From an uncultured Bacteroidota bacterium (lineage in GTDB: Bacteria > Bacteroidota > Bacteroidia > Flavobacteriales > Flavobacteriaceae), in assembly GCA_902595555.1 (NCBI GenBank), contig CACJQM010000004.1, forward strand, positions 62,001 through 126,000: a stretch of 64,000 nucleotides of DNA, in the 5' to 3' direction. The notes beneath the pieces are model-generated. The model was given only the letters and a program-made list of their open reading frames with translations, was not told the DNA's origin and made no database searches. The position numbers and the translations under genes were made by a program. Below, piece after piece: positions 43,172 through 51,896 of the stretch. The stretch's first letter is position 1; each line of letters starts with the position of its first letter.

Positions 43172-43498
43172 TTATTTTTTATTTTTTCCAGGGTCCCAAA
43201 AACAAATATCAAAATCAACAATTTTATCATTTTTGATTATAATTCCTTCATTTTCTAATAATTGTTTCATCAAATTTGAACCTGCAAAATGATGTTTACC
43301 AGTTAAAACACCATTTCTATTAACGACTCTATGTGCAGGTATATTGTTGTATTTATGAGAATTATTCATTGCCCAACCAACTGTCCTAGCACTTTTAGTA
43401 GATCCAAGGTAGTGAGCAATAGCACCATAGGTTGTAACTTTTCCATAGGGTATTTTTTTTACTACATCATAAACTTGGTTAAAGAATTTTTCTGACAT
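43172..43498 (-). CDS. alkyltransferase-like protein (MGMT fold, no active-site Cys)
   Basis: A 108-residue protein with only the C-terminal MGMT domain: VYDVVKKIPYGKVTTYGAIA, TVGWAMNNSHKYNNIPAHRV, NRNGVLTGKHHF. The active-site PCHRV of O6-methylguanine methyltransferase is PAHRV here, so it cannot accept a methyl group. Such alkyltransferase-like proteins bind damaged bases and call in nucleotide excision repair. I chose ATG 43498, one base after the trmB stop; the TTG at 43507 would overlap trmB. Confidence 0.9.
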   Translation of the reverse strand: MSEKFFNQVYDVVKKIPYGKVTTYGAIAHYLGSTKSARTVGWAMNNSHKYNNIPAHRVVNRNGVLTGKHHFAGSNLMKQLLENEGIIIKNDKIVDFDICFWDPGKNKK

Positions 43499-43499
43499 A

Positions 43500-44168
43500 C
43501 TAATCAAATTTAAATTTCAAAAAAGTTATTTTTTTTGAATCAATAAATTTTTTTTCATAAAAGGTTTTTATTTCTAATGCTTCTTTGGGAGCATTGTTAT
43601 TAGAGTATATATCATGGTTTGAAAAAATTGGATCAATACCCATACCCTCAATTAATCCTAATGTATAACCATGTAGAAACTCACTATCAGTTTTTAAATT
43701 TACCTCACCACCCTTTTTTAATATTTTTTTATACATGGACATGAATACAAAATTTGTTAATCTATGTTTTTTTCTTTGAATCTTTTGTTGAGGATCTGGG
43801 AAAGTAATCCATATTTCTGATATCTCTTGATTACAAAATATTTTGTCAATCAATTCTATTTGTGTTCTAATAAAACATACGTTGTTAAGATTATTTTGAA
43901 TTGATTCTTTTGCACCTTTCCATATCCTTGCACCTTTTATGTCTATTCCAATGTAATTTTTATTTGGGTTTAATTTTGCTAACTCTGTAGTATATTCACC
44001 TTTTCCGCATCCTAATTCCAATACAATTGGGTTATCGTTTTTAAAAAAATAATTCCATTTTCCTCTTAGTTCAAAATTTTTTTCAATTAGATCATCTCTA
44101 TTTGGTTGGAACAAATTTGTGAAATTTAAATTTTCCTTGAATCTTTTAAGTTTATTTTTACTTCCCAA
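43500..44168 (-). CDS. trmB: tRNA (guanine-N7)-methyltransferase
   Basis: A 222-residue SAM-dependent enzyme that makes m7G46 in tRNA. Motifs are PIVLELGCGKGEYTTELAKL, YIGIDIKGARIWKGAKES, the TrmB signature WITFPDPQQKIQRKKHRLTN and NLKTDSEFLHGYTL. The start is TTG 44168 (family begins GSKNKLKRF); no ATG is available. An exact -7 box lies at 44183-44190. It leads a long co-oriented run down to mevalonate kinase. Confidence 0.94.
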   Translation of the reverse strand: MGSKNKLKRFKENLNFTNLFQPNRDDLIEKNFELRGKWNYFFKNDNPIVLELGCGKGEYTTELAKLNPNKNYIGIDIKGARIWKGAKESIQNNLNNVCFIRTQIELIDKIFCNQEISEIWITFPDPQQKIQRKKHRLTNFVFMSMYKKILKKGGEVNLKTDSEFLHGYTLGLIEGMGIDPIFSNHDIYSNNNAPKEALEIKTFYEKKFIDSKKITFLKFKFD

Positions 44169-44182
44169 ATGATATTTTTAAA

Positions 44183-44190
44183 CAAAAATA
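44183..44190 (-). promoter_or_regulatory. -7 promoter box of the trmB run (TATTTTTG)
   Basis: Exact TAnnTTTG match on the minus strand, 14 bases upstream of the trmB TTG start. Confidence 0.5.
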
Positions 44191-44262
44191 ACCATTTTGA
44201 TTTTTCAATTTTATTTTACAAATTAAGGTTGTTATGAATATTAAAAATATATTAATTAAAAA

Positions 44263-45234
44263 ATGGATTTTTTAAAAATTGATTCCGAAAAATCATTTGA
44301 GAAACTGTCATTGGAGTTATTTAATTTTCACCATAGGGAGAATGAAAATTATAGAAATTTCTGTGATAATATAAATGTTGATTTATCAAAAATTAATTGC
44401 ATAGAAAAAATTCCATTTCTACCAATCGTTCTTTTTAAAAATAAAAAAATATCAATTAAAAATATTAATCATGAAATTATTTTTGAAAGCAGTGGAACCG
44501 GTGGATTAAAAAGTAAACACTTTATTAAAGACCTTGAGCTTTATAATAAAAGTATAGAGTTATGTTTTAAGAATTTTTATGGTGAAATATCAGATTATAT
44601 AATTATTGGTGTAACTCCTAGTGTAGAATCAAAAAATAATTCCTCTCTAATCTACATGATCAATCAATTAATAAAAAAATCGAATAAAAAAGAAAGCCAA
44701 TTTTTGATGAATTCTGATATTTTCTACTCTTTAACTAAAAAACTTGAAAGGGAGAATAAAAAATATATTGTTTATGGATTATCTCATGCATTATTAGATT
44801 TATTAGACGGTAAAGATTACAATCTTAAAGAATCAATATTTATTGAAACTGGAGGCATGAAAGGTTTAAGAGATGAAATTGAAAAAGATGAACTACACAA
44901 AATCATTTCAGATGGTTTTAATACAAATAATGTACATTCAGAATATGCAATGACGGAGCTATTATCCCAAAGCTATTCATCAGAAAAACAGGTGTTTATG
45001 ACACCTGCTTGGAAAAAAGTTTTAATTAAGGACTTTAATGACCCGTTAAAAGTAAAAAGAAACGGAAGAGGTTTTCTAAACATTATTGACCTTGCCAACA
45101 AATACTCATGTCCTTTTATTTCTACTGAAGATGTTGGAGAAGTATACGAAAATGGAAACTTTAAATTATTTGGAAGAGGGTCTGATGCAGATTTGAGGGG
45201 ATGTAATTTAATGCTAGGTGATCAAAATAATTAA
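44263..45234 (+). CDS. LuxE-like acyl-protein synthetase/acyltransferase
   Basis: A 323-residue protein of the LuxE-like acyl-protein synthetase group. It shows the ATP-site-like serine/threonine loop FESSGTGGLKSKHF (about 77-90), GVTPSVESKNNSSLIYM, an IFIETGGMKGLRDEI stretch and NVHSEYAMTELLSQSYSS, all typical. It activates a fatty acid as acyl-adenylate and moves it to a protein Cys; the natural substrate in flavobacteria is unknown. It ends with DADLRGCNLMLGDQNN and overlaps the convergent tyrS by 21 bases. Confidence 0.88.
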   Translation: MDFLKIDSEKSFEKLSLELFNFHHRENENYRNFCDNINVDLSKINCIEKIPFLPIVLFKNKKISIKNINHEIIFESSGTGGLKSKHFIKDLELYNKSIELCFKNFYGEISDYIIIGVTPSVESKNNSSLIYMINQLIKKSNKKESQFLMNSDIFYSLTKKLERENKKYIVYGLSHALLDLLDGKDYNLKESIFIETGGMKGLRDEIEKDELHKIISDGFNTNNVHSEYAMTELLSQSYSSEKQVFMTPAWKKVLIKDFNDPLKVKRNGRGFLNIIDLANKYSCPFISTEDVGEVYENGNFKLFGRGSDADLRGCNLMLGDQNN

Positions 45235-46512
45235 AAAATAATTCTTCTTTCCCTTTTGAAGAAGTATGTATTTGTTATTAATTAGATTCAAATCTGAAAT
45301 TTTAAATTCTAAATTTATCTTGGCCTTGTTTATAGATATTGAATTTTGATCAATTAATCGTCTAATTTCAGATTTAGAGCTAAAAAAACCTGACTTTTCT
45401 AATAAATTCTCAGCCAATTTACAATCTGTTAACTCAGATTTTGTTAATTCTTTATGGGGAACACCACTAAAAACATCTAAAAACGTTTCTTCATCAATTA
45501 GTGATAAATCTTCTTCAGTATTTTTTCCAAATAAGATAGAAGAGGCATTTTTTACATTTTTCAAGTCTTCTTTTGAATGAACCATTGTTGTAATCTCCTC
45601 AGCAATAAACTTTTGCAGTTTCCTTAAATGAGGTTCGTCATTGTGATCTTTTATTAATTTTTCAATAAATTCTTTTTTGGCAAATGTGAAGATTTTTACA
45701 TACTTGTAAGAGTCTTCATCAGATGAGTTCAGCCAATACTGATAAAACTTATATGGTGATGTTTTTCTTCTGTCCAACCAAACATTACCTTCTTCTGTTT
45801 TTCCAAATTTTGAACCATCAGATTTTGTAATTAAGGGGCATGTAAGTGCGTAAGCTTTTTTACCATTCTTCTTTCTTATTAGTTCCACACCTGAGGTTAT
45901 GTTACCCCATTGGTCACTACCACCCATTTGAATGGTGCAATTATAATTCTCAATTAAATAATAAAAATCGTAAGCCTGAAACAATTGGTATGTAAACTCT
46001 GTAAATGACATGCCTTCACTTAAATCTGAGTTTGAGATTCTTTTTTTTACGGAATCCTTAGACATCATATAATTTACTGTTAAAAGCTTTCCAAAATCTC
46101 TAAAAAACTCTATTATATTTAGTTTACTATTCCATTCATAATTGTTTACAATTATAGCTGCATTAGGATTTTTCTCATCAAAATCTAAAAACTTTGAGAA
46201 TTGGATCTTTAAGGCTGAAATATTTTTCTCAATTACATCAGCACTAAGTAGGTTTCTCTCCTTTGATTTACCAGAGGGATCACCAATCATACCGGTTGCT
46301 CCTCCAATCAAAACTATCGGTTTATGTCCACAAATTTGAAAATGCCTCAGTATAACAAGTTGTACAAGACTTCCTATGTGAAGAGAGTCAGAAGTTGGGT
46401 CGAATCCAATATATGCTGAAACACAGTTTTTATTAATCTCATCATCAAATCCATTGGTTACATCTTGGATTAAACCTCTCCACTCAAGTTCATTTTTAAA
46501 ATTATTTGGCAT
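45214..46512 (-). CDS. tyrS: tyrosyl-tRNA synthetase
   Basis: A 432-residue class I aminoacyl-tRNA synthetase. Motifs are YIGFDPTSDSLHIGSLVQLV (HIGH-type), IGGATGMIGDPSGKSKER, MQMGGSDQWGN-like IQMGGSDQWGNI and the KMSKS-type KSDGSKFGKTEEG (about 230-240). An S4 RNA-binding domain ends the protein (SSKSEIRRLIDQNSISIN). The usual family end is near GKKNYFLI; here four more residues run into the convergent gene. Confidence 0.97.
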   Translation of the reverse strand: MPNNFKNELEWRGLIQDVTNGFDDEINKNCVSAYIGFDPTSDSLHIGSLVQLVILRHFQICGHKPIVLIGGATGMIGDPSGKSKERNLLSADVIEKNISALKIQFSKFLDFDEKNPNAAIIVNNYEWNSKLNIIEFFRDFGKLLTVNYMMSKDSVKKRISNSDLSEGMSFTEFTYQLFQAYDFYYLIENYNCTIQMGGSDQWGNITSGVELIRKKNGKKAYALTCPLITKSDGSKFGKTEEGNVWLDRRKTSPYKFYQYWLNSSDEDSYKYVKIFTFAKKEFIEKLIKDHNDEPHLRKLQKFIAEEITTMVHSKEDLKNVKNASSILFGKNTEEDLSLIDEETFLDVFSGVPHKELTKSELTDCKLAENLLEKSGFFSSKSEIRRLIDQNSISINKAKINLEFKISDLNLINNKYILLQKGKKNYFLIILIT

Positions 46513-46530
46513 TTTTACAAAGATATTTAA

Positions 46531-46863
46531 TTACTTCTTAACATTATTTAAAGAATCTTTAATGAACTTGATTTTTTTATCAATTCCCTCATATATTTCC
46601 ATGTAAAGCTTGGGGTTCTTAGTGTAAAAATTATTACTTCTTACAAATTTCAAACAATCAATAGCATGTTTTCTAAATAGCATTGTGTCTCTTACCATGA
46701 AATAATTATTATCTGATTTGCTAATAAATCCTCTACTAGAGTTTATAAGATTTACATCAAATAAAAATTCAATCATTTGATCCTGTGTCATTATATCTTC
46801 AGGTGCTTGTTCATTACTTCCACATGAAAGGCAAATTAATACTACTATGTATAAATTTCTCAT
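46531..46863 (-). CDS. DUF4296 lipoprotein
   Basis: A 110-residue lipoprotein (LYIVVLICLSCGSNEQ) with the DUF4296 pattern: PEDIMTQDQMIEFLFDVNLI, MVRDTMLFRKHAIDCLKFVR and a helical C-terminus. Function is unknown. The family is common in Bacteroidota, often near pyrC as here. It begins right after the pyrC stop codon, with zero bases between, and is followed by tyrS. Confidence 0.85.
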   Translation of the reverse strand: MRNLYIVVLICLSCGSNEQAPEDIMTQDQMIEFLFDVNLINSSRGFISKSDNNYFMVRDTMLFRKHAIDCLKFVRSNNFYTKNPKLYMEIYEGIDKKIKFIKDSLNNVKK

Positions 46864-48195
46864 CTATTTAAATAAAATTTTACTCCCTCTAAATGATTCA
46901 TCAAATTCACCATCATTATAAACCAAATTCCCATTAACAAAAGTATGTGAAACAACTGAATTAAATTTTGTCCCCTCAAAGGGTGACCAACCACACTTAT
47001 ACAAAATATTACTTTTATCTACTGTATAACTTTTATTTGGGTTTAAGACAACTAAATCAGCAAAATAGTTTTTTCTTATATATCCCCGGTTTTTAATTCT
47101 AAATAAAATTGCTGGGTTATGACACATTTTTTCTACAATTTTCTCTAATGATATCCTTTTATTCAAGTAATGTTCAAACATAGCGTTTAATGAATGTTGA
47201 ACCATAGGTCCACCAGAGGGACAATTTAAATAATTATTATTTTTTTCTTCTAATGTGTGAGGGGCATGGTCAGTTGCAACTACATCAATTCTATCATCAT
47301 TTAAAGATTTCCACAGTCCAAGTTGATCCTGTTTTCTTTTAACTGATGGATTCCATTTAATAAATCCTTTTTTAGTTTTATAATCATCATCATTAAATGA
47401 TAAATGGTGAATACATACTTCACATGTAATTTTTTTATTTTCCAAAGGTTCATTATTTGAAAAAAGTTCCGATTCGGACTTAGTTGATAAATGAAACACA
47501 TGAAGTCTTGAATTTGTCTTCTCAGCTAATTTTATAATGCGTTTAGTGGATTTCAAGCAAGATTCTTCAGACCTAATCTTTGAATGATAATCAAATGGAA
47601 TTTGATCCTCAAATTCATTTTTATATTTTTCTAAATTATTTTGTATAATCTGTTCGTCTTCACTATGAACAACCACTGGAACCTTAGAACAATTAAATAT
47701 TTCTTCAATAATCTTGTAATCATCAATTAACATATTTCCTGTCGAGGAGCCTAAAAATAATTTTATTGCTGGGATTTCTGAGAAATCTAATTTTTTTATC
47801 TCATCCAAATTTTTGTTTGTTCCTCCAAACATGAATGAATAGTTCGAAAAGGAGTTTTTACTTGCTAAATCAAACTTATTCTTTAATTCCTGAATTGTAA
47901 TTGTTTGAGGGTTAGTATTTGGCATTTCAAAAAAAGAAGTTATTCCACCTGCTACTGCAGCTTTTGACTCAGAATAAATTGTTCCCTTGTGTGTCAATCC
48001 AGGTTCTCTAAAATGAACTTGATCATCAATTAGTCCAGGAATTAAATAAGAACCTTTTATATCTATAATATTTTCTTCTCCGCTAGGTATAATTTTATTC
48101 GAGATCTCTTGAATTATATTATTAGATATTAATAAATCGCTTTCAATGATTTTTCCCTCGTTTACAATAATTGCGTTTTTAATAATTGTTTTCAT
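46864..48195 (-). CDS. pyrC: dihydroorotase
   Basis: A 443-residue class I-type dihydroorotase for pyrimidine synthesis. Motifs are YLIPGLIDDQVHFREPGLTH, AAVAGGITSFFEMPNTNPQT, PVVVHSEDEQ, FHLSTKSESELF, and DVVATDHAPHTLEEK with the catalytic Asp. The first zinc-site HxH is DQVHFRE, with Gln in place of the first His, as I recall for other Bacteroidota. It overlaps the glycosyltransferase gene by four bases. Confidence 0.93.
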   Translation of the reverse strand: MKTIIKNAIIVNEGKIIESDLLISNNIIQEISNKIIPSGEENIIDIKGSYLIPGLIDDQVHFREPGLTHKGTIYSESKAAVAGGITSFFEMPNTNPQTITIQELKNKFDLASKNSFSNYSFMFGGTNKNLDEIKKLDFSEIPAIKLFLGSSTGNMLIDDYKIIEEIFNCSKVPVVVHSEDEQIIQNNLEKYKNEFEDQIPFDYHSKIRSEESCLKSTKRIIKLAEKTNSRLHVFHLSTKSESELFSNNEPLENKKITCEVCIHHLSFNDDDYKTKKGFIKWNPSVKRKQDQLGLWKSLNDDRIDVVATDHAPHTLEEKNNNYLNCPSGGPMVQHSLNAMFEHYLNKRISLEKIVEKMCHNPAILFRIKNRGYIRKNYFADLVVLNPNKSYTVDKSNILYKCGWSPFEGTKFNSVVSHTFVNGNLVYNDGEFDESFRGSKILFK

Positions 48196-48929
48196 TTAAA
48201 AAATTTTGAGAGAATATATTTTAATTTCATGAAAATTAAACCAAAAATTGCCTCAGATATAATTGATAAATTAAGTTTAGACTCTCCTCGAATTCTATCA
48301 GTAAAAATAATTGGAATTTCATATAACTTGTAGTTTAAGTTGTATGCCTTAAACTTCATTTCAATTTGAAAAGCATAACCCTTAAACTTTATTCCTTTAT
48401 CTAATATATCTCTAATAACATTAGATTTATAACCAACAAAACCAGAAGTTAAATCCATAATAGGTGTTCCTGTAATAATTCGAGCATACCATGAAGCAAA
48501 ATATGAAATTAAAACTCTTTGAATAGGCCAATTAACAACATTAACTCCAGTTTTATACCTAGACCCAATTACAACATCAAAACCATTTTGAGTTAAAAAA
48601 ACTTGCATTCGTGATAAATCCAAGGGATTATGCGAAAAATCTGCATCCATTTCGTAGATATTTTCATAACCATTATTAATTGCCCATTTAAAACCGTCAA
48701 TATAGGCAGGACCAATGCCTAGTTTTTTTTCTCTTTCAATCAAAAAAAGTCGGTCTTTGTAAAAAGGAGATTTTTCTTTAACTAAGCTTGCTGTTTTATC
48801 AGGTGAACTATCATCAACTACTAATATATTAAAGTTGTCTTCGAGTCGAAATATTTCATCTATTATCTGTATAATGTTATCTGACTCATTAAATGTTGGG
48901 ATAATTACAATTGATTTTTTTTCTAACAC
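48192..48929 (-). CDS. polyprenol monophosphomannose synthase (GT2)
   Basis: A 245-residue GT2 glycosyltransferase similar to dolichol/polyprenol-phosphate mannose synthases. Motifs are VIIPTFNESDNIIQIIDEIF, ILVVDDSSPDKTASLVKEKS (nucleotide-sugar DD), IYEMDADFSHNPLDLSRM and VIGSRYKTGVNVVNWPIQR. It would load mannose on a lipid carrier at the inner membrane for protein or glycan mannosylation. The start is GTG 48929, four bases after a -7 box (48934-48941). It overlaps pyrC by four bases. Confidence 0.92.
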   Translation of the reverse strand: MLEKKSIVIIPTFNESDNIIQIIDEIFRLEDNFNILVVDDSSPDKTASLVKEKSPFYKDRLFLIEREKKLGIGPAYIDGFKWAINNGYENIYEMDADFSHNPLDLSRMQVFLTQNGFDVVIGSRYKTGVNVVNWPIQRVLISYFASWYARIITGTPIMDLTSGFVGYKSNVIRDILDKGIKFKGYAFQIEMKFKAYNLNYKLYEIPIIFTDRIRGESKLNLSIISEAIFGLIFMKLKYILSKFFK

Positions 48930-48933
48930 ATAG

Positions 48934-48941
48934 CAAAATTA
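48934..48941 (-). promoter_or_regulatory. -7 promoter box of the glycosyltransferase-pyrC unit (TAATTTTG)
   Basis: Exact TAnnTTTG match on the minus strand, four bases upstream of GTG 48929. It implies a nearly leaderless transcript. Confidence 0.5.
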
Positions 48942-49007
48942 AGACTTAATTTTTATTAGATAAGCAAATGAATTGAAGTTTAATGAGTTCGGTTTTAAAT
49001 GAATTTG

Positions 49008-49015
49008 TATTTTTG
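49008..49015 (+). promoter_or_regulatory. -7 promoter box of hemD (TATTTTTG)
   Basis: Exact TAnnTTTG match, followed by GCAGAC, 26 bases upstream of the hemD ATG at 49042. Confidence 0.6.
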
Positions 49016-49041
49016 CAGACCCAAATCTTTTTTTTTTGGAT

Positions 49042-49788
49042 ATGAAAGTTAAATCAATTCTAATTTCACAACCTAAACCGGAAATTAAAAATTCCCCATA
49101 TGTTGAGCTTATAAAAAAGTTTAAATTAAAAATTGATTTTCGTCCTTTTATCCATATTGAAGGAAAAACAAGCAGGGAAATTAGACAACAAAAAATAGAT
49201 TTATCTAAATTTTCAGCTATTATTTTAACTAGTAGGAATTCTGTTGATCATTTTTTTAGGATTGCTGAAGAAATGAGATATCCAATACCTAATGCTTTAA
49301 AATACTTTTGCCTATCAGAGGCTGTTGCGTTCTATTTACAAAAATATGTTGTTTACAGAAAAAGAAAAATCTATGTTGGAGGCAGGACTTTTGATGAATT
49401 ATCAGAAATTATTTCTAAGTATAATGAGGAGAATTATCTTTTACCAGGCTCTGATGTTTTATCGCCTAGGATAGAAAATAAATTAAATGATTTAGAAGTA
49501 AAATGGACGAAGGGTATTTTTTACAAAACTGTTATTAGTGATCTATCTGATCTTAAAAATGTATACTATGATGTTTTAGTTTTTTTCAGCCCATCAGGAA
49601 TTGAATCCTTATTCTCAAATTTTCCTGATTTTAAACAAAATGAAACTAGAATCGCAGTTTTTGGCAAAAACACGGTTAATGCAGCCAAAAATGCTGGATT
49701 GAGAATTGACATTGAAGCGCCTTTAAATAAAATACCATCAATGTCTAGGGCTTTGTATCTATATATTGAAAAAGCTAATAAAAAATAA
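49042..49788 (+). CDS. hemD: uroporphyrinogen-III synthase
   Basis: A 248-residue HemD of the flavobacterial type: VKSILISQPKPEIKNSPYVE, IDFRPFIHIEGKTSREIRQQ, FSAIILTSRNSVDHFFRIAE, LPGSDVLSPRIENKL and a late LVFFSPSGIESLFSNFPDF. It closes the linear tetrapyrrole to uroporphyrinogen III for heme. HemD is poorly conserved, but the Bacteroidota form is recognisable by the IKSILVSQP-type start and the RNSVDHFFR block. The start is ATG 49042, not the TTG at 49036. It ends one base before the convergent thioredoxin gene. Confidence 0.9.
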   Translation: MKVKSILISQPKPEIKNSPYVELIKKFKLKIDFRPFIHIEGKTSREIRQQKIDLSKFSAIILTSRNSVDHFFRIAEEMRYPIPNALKYFCLSEAVAFYLQKYVVYRKRKIYVGGRTFDELSEIISKYNEENYLLPGSDVLSPRIENKLNDLEVKWTKGIFYKTVISDLSDLKNVYYDVLVFFSPSGIESLFSNFPDFKQNETRIAVFGKNTVNAAKNAGLRIDIEAPLNKIPSMSRALYLYIEKANKK

Positions 49789-50334
49789 TTAGCTTTTAAA
49801 CTTACTTTCGAAATTATTTAAAAACTCCTTGAAATCATCTTGTGATTTTATTTGTAAGTATTTTTCATCTCTAAATAAATTCAAATAAATCTCAATTTGT
49901 TGTGGAGTCAAATATCCAGTTATTGGAGCAATTGGATTGGTGTTTTTATCAAAAAATACGATTGTAGGATAACCATATACACCTAGATATCTGGTAAAAT
50001 TATGAGACGAATTTCTGGCTGATTTGGTTTCTTTATATCCAGGGTTTTTATAAACCTTCCCCTTGTAATTAACAACTGAATTTCCTTCCGCATTAAACTT
50101 AACCGCATAAAAGTTATCATTTAGAAATTTAGCTACTTCTTGATTTTGAAAAGTATTTTTATCCATCAATTTACATGGACCACACCAATCTGTGTATATA
50201 TCCATTATAATATTCTTTGGATTGGTTTTTTGTAATTCTTGAGCTTTTTCAATGCTCATCCAATTAACTTGTTGAGCATGAGAAAATTGAAAAAGAAAGA
50301 ATAAAAGGATTAAACTATTTCTAATTAAAGCCAT
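49789..50334 (-). CDS. secreted thioredoxin-fold protein
   Basis: A 181-residue protein with a signal peptide (LILLFFLFQFSHAQ) and a thioredoxin fold with active site WCGPC (Cys51, Cys54) in IIMDIYTDWCGPCKLMDKNT. The later cis-Pro segment is VYGYPTIVFFDKN. It is a periplasmic disulfide reductase or isomerase, similar to DUF255/thioredoxin-like proteins of flavobacteria. It overlaps the POT transporter gene by 14 bases. Confidence 0.9.
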   Translation of the reverse strand: MALIRNSLILLFFLFQFSHAQQVNWMSIEKAQELQKTNPKNIIMDIYTDWCGPCKLMDKNTFQNQEVAKFLNDNFYAVKFNAEGNSVVNYKGKVYKNPGYKETKSARNSSHNFTRYLGVYGYPTIVFFDKNTNPIAPITGYLTPQQIEIYLNLFRDEKYLQIKSQDDFKEFLNNFESKFKS

Positions 50335-51868
50335 GCATTTTTTTCTTTAAGAATCCATTCAATAAAAACATCACAACTCCAGCGCCAATTGGAATTAATG
50401 TAAAAATTAAAAAGAATCCAGACAGACCAGCTTGCTCTGAAATTACATTAATATAACTACCAGTAAAACCACCGATTAGGTTTGCAAAAAAACTAGATAA
50501 TAACCAAAATCCAAACATTAAACCTACCAATCTAACTGGAGCAAGTTTACTGACATATGATAATCCAACTGGGGATACACATAACTCGCCGAGGGTGTGA
50601 AATAAATAAGCAAAAACTAACCAAAATATACTAACACTAGCTGTTTGAGCACCATAAGGTATTGACATTGATCCATAAGCTAAGAAGCCGAATCCAAGAC
50701 CAAGAAGAATTAATCCAATTGAAAATTTTACTGGCCCTGAAGGATTATACTTTGAAGCCCAAATTTTAGAAAAAACTGGTGCAAAAAGTATAATAAACAA
50801 TGAATTTAGGACAGAAAACCAGGATGCTGGAATTTCGGTTGCTTCTTGACTGAACTCATTATTGATCATCCAAATAACAATTCCCCAAATTATAACAAAA
50901 CTTGTACCTAGAAATAAATTTGATAGAAAATACTTTTGAAAAATATTTTGGAATAATTTATATAAAACATAGGTTATCACAGCCATTGGAACAATAGTAA
51001 TGATAGTATTTACAGTTTTAAAAATTGCTGCTGAATCACCTGTTAAATTTCTTTCGGTGTAGTCATTAGCAAAAATTGTCATTGATCCACCCGCTTGTTC
51101 AAAAGCCCACCAAAAAAATATGGTAGCAGCCGAAAAAACTAGTATGACCAAAATTCTATCCCATTCGACACTTGTAATTGGTGTCTTAACTTTTTCCTCA
51201 GAATTATTAACTTTTTTCTCAGGCTTAAGGCCAATAGATCCAAAAATTTCTTGAGCAAAATAAAATTGAAGCATTCCAAAAAACATGAAAATTCCAGCAA
51301 GTCCGAATCCCCAATGCCATCCAACTTTCTCACCTAAATATCCACACAATAGAATACCCAAGAACGCTCCTGCATTAATACCCATATAAAATATGGTATA
51401 TGCACCATCTTTTCTAATATCATCATCTTTATAGAGCTGACCAACAATTGAAGAAATATTTGGTTTAAACAAACCATTTCCGATTATCAATAATGCAATA
51501 CCAAGAAAGAAAAAAGTATCAGCAAAATATTCAAGAGCCATTGAACCATGACCCAAGGCCATAATAAAAGCACCCATTACGGTCGCATTTCTGTAGCCCA
51601 AAAATTTATCAGCTAGAATTCCACCAATAAGTGGAGTAAAATAAACAAGCCCAGTATACCAACCATATAAAATCAGGGCATCTTCTCTTTCCCATCCCCA
51701 ACCCTCATTCATAATTGATGATGTAAGAAAAAGAACAAGAATTGCTCTCATTCCATAATAGCTAAATCGTTCCCACATTTCAGTAAAGAACAATACAAAT
51801 AATCCAGTTGGGTGATCAAAAATTGTTTTTTGATTTAGTTCTGATCCATTAAATTGTGCTCCAATCAT
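50321..51868 (-). CDS. POT family peptide/proton symporter
   Basis: A 515-residue MFS protein of the POT/PTR family. It has the family's proton-coupling motif ExxERFxYYG in FFTEMWERFSYYGMRAILVL, LIGGILADKFLGYRN, and GNGLFKPNISSIVGQLY, plus YMGINAGAFLGILLCGYLGE. About 14 helices. It imports di- and tripeptides with H+. It lies 28 bases after cutC in the same direction. Confidence 0.94.
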   Translation of the reverse strand: MIGAQFNGSELNQKTIFDHPTGLFVLFFTEMWERFSYYGMRAILVLFLTSSIMNEGWGWEREDALILYGWYTGLVYFTPLIGGILADKFLGYRNATVMGAFIMALGHGSMALEYFADTFFFLGIALLIIGNGLFKPNISSIVGQLYKDDDIRKDGAYTIFYMGINAGAFLGILLCGYLGEKVGWHWGFGLAGIFMFFGMLQFYFAQEIFGSIGLKPEKKVNNSEEKVKTPITSVEWDRILVILVFSAATIFFWWAFEQAGGSMTIFANDYTERNLTGDSAAIFKTVNTIITIVPMAVITYVLYKLFQNIFQKYFLSNLFLGTSFVIIWGIVIWMINNEFSQEATEIPASWFSVLNSLFIILFAPVFSKIWASKYNPSGPVKFSIGLILLGLGFGFLAYGSMSIPYGAQTASVSIFWLVFAYLFHTLGELCVSPVGLSYVSKLAPVRLVGLMFGFWLLSSFFANLIGGFTGSYINVISEQAGLSGFFLIFTLIPIGAGVVMFLLNGFLKKKMHGFN

Positions 51869-51896
51869 ATTTTTTTTTTTAAATGTATCTATTTAA

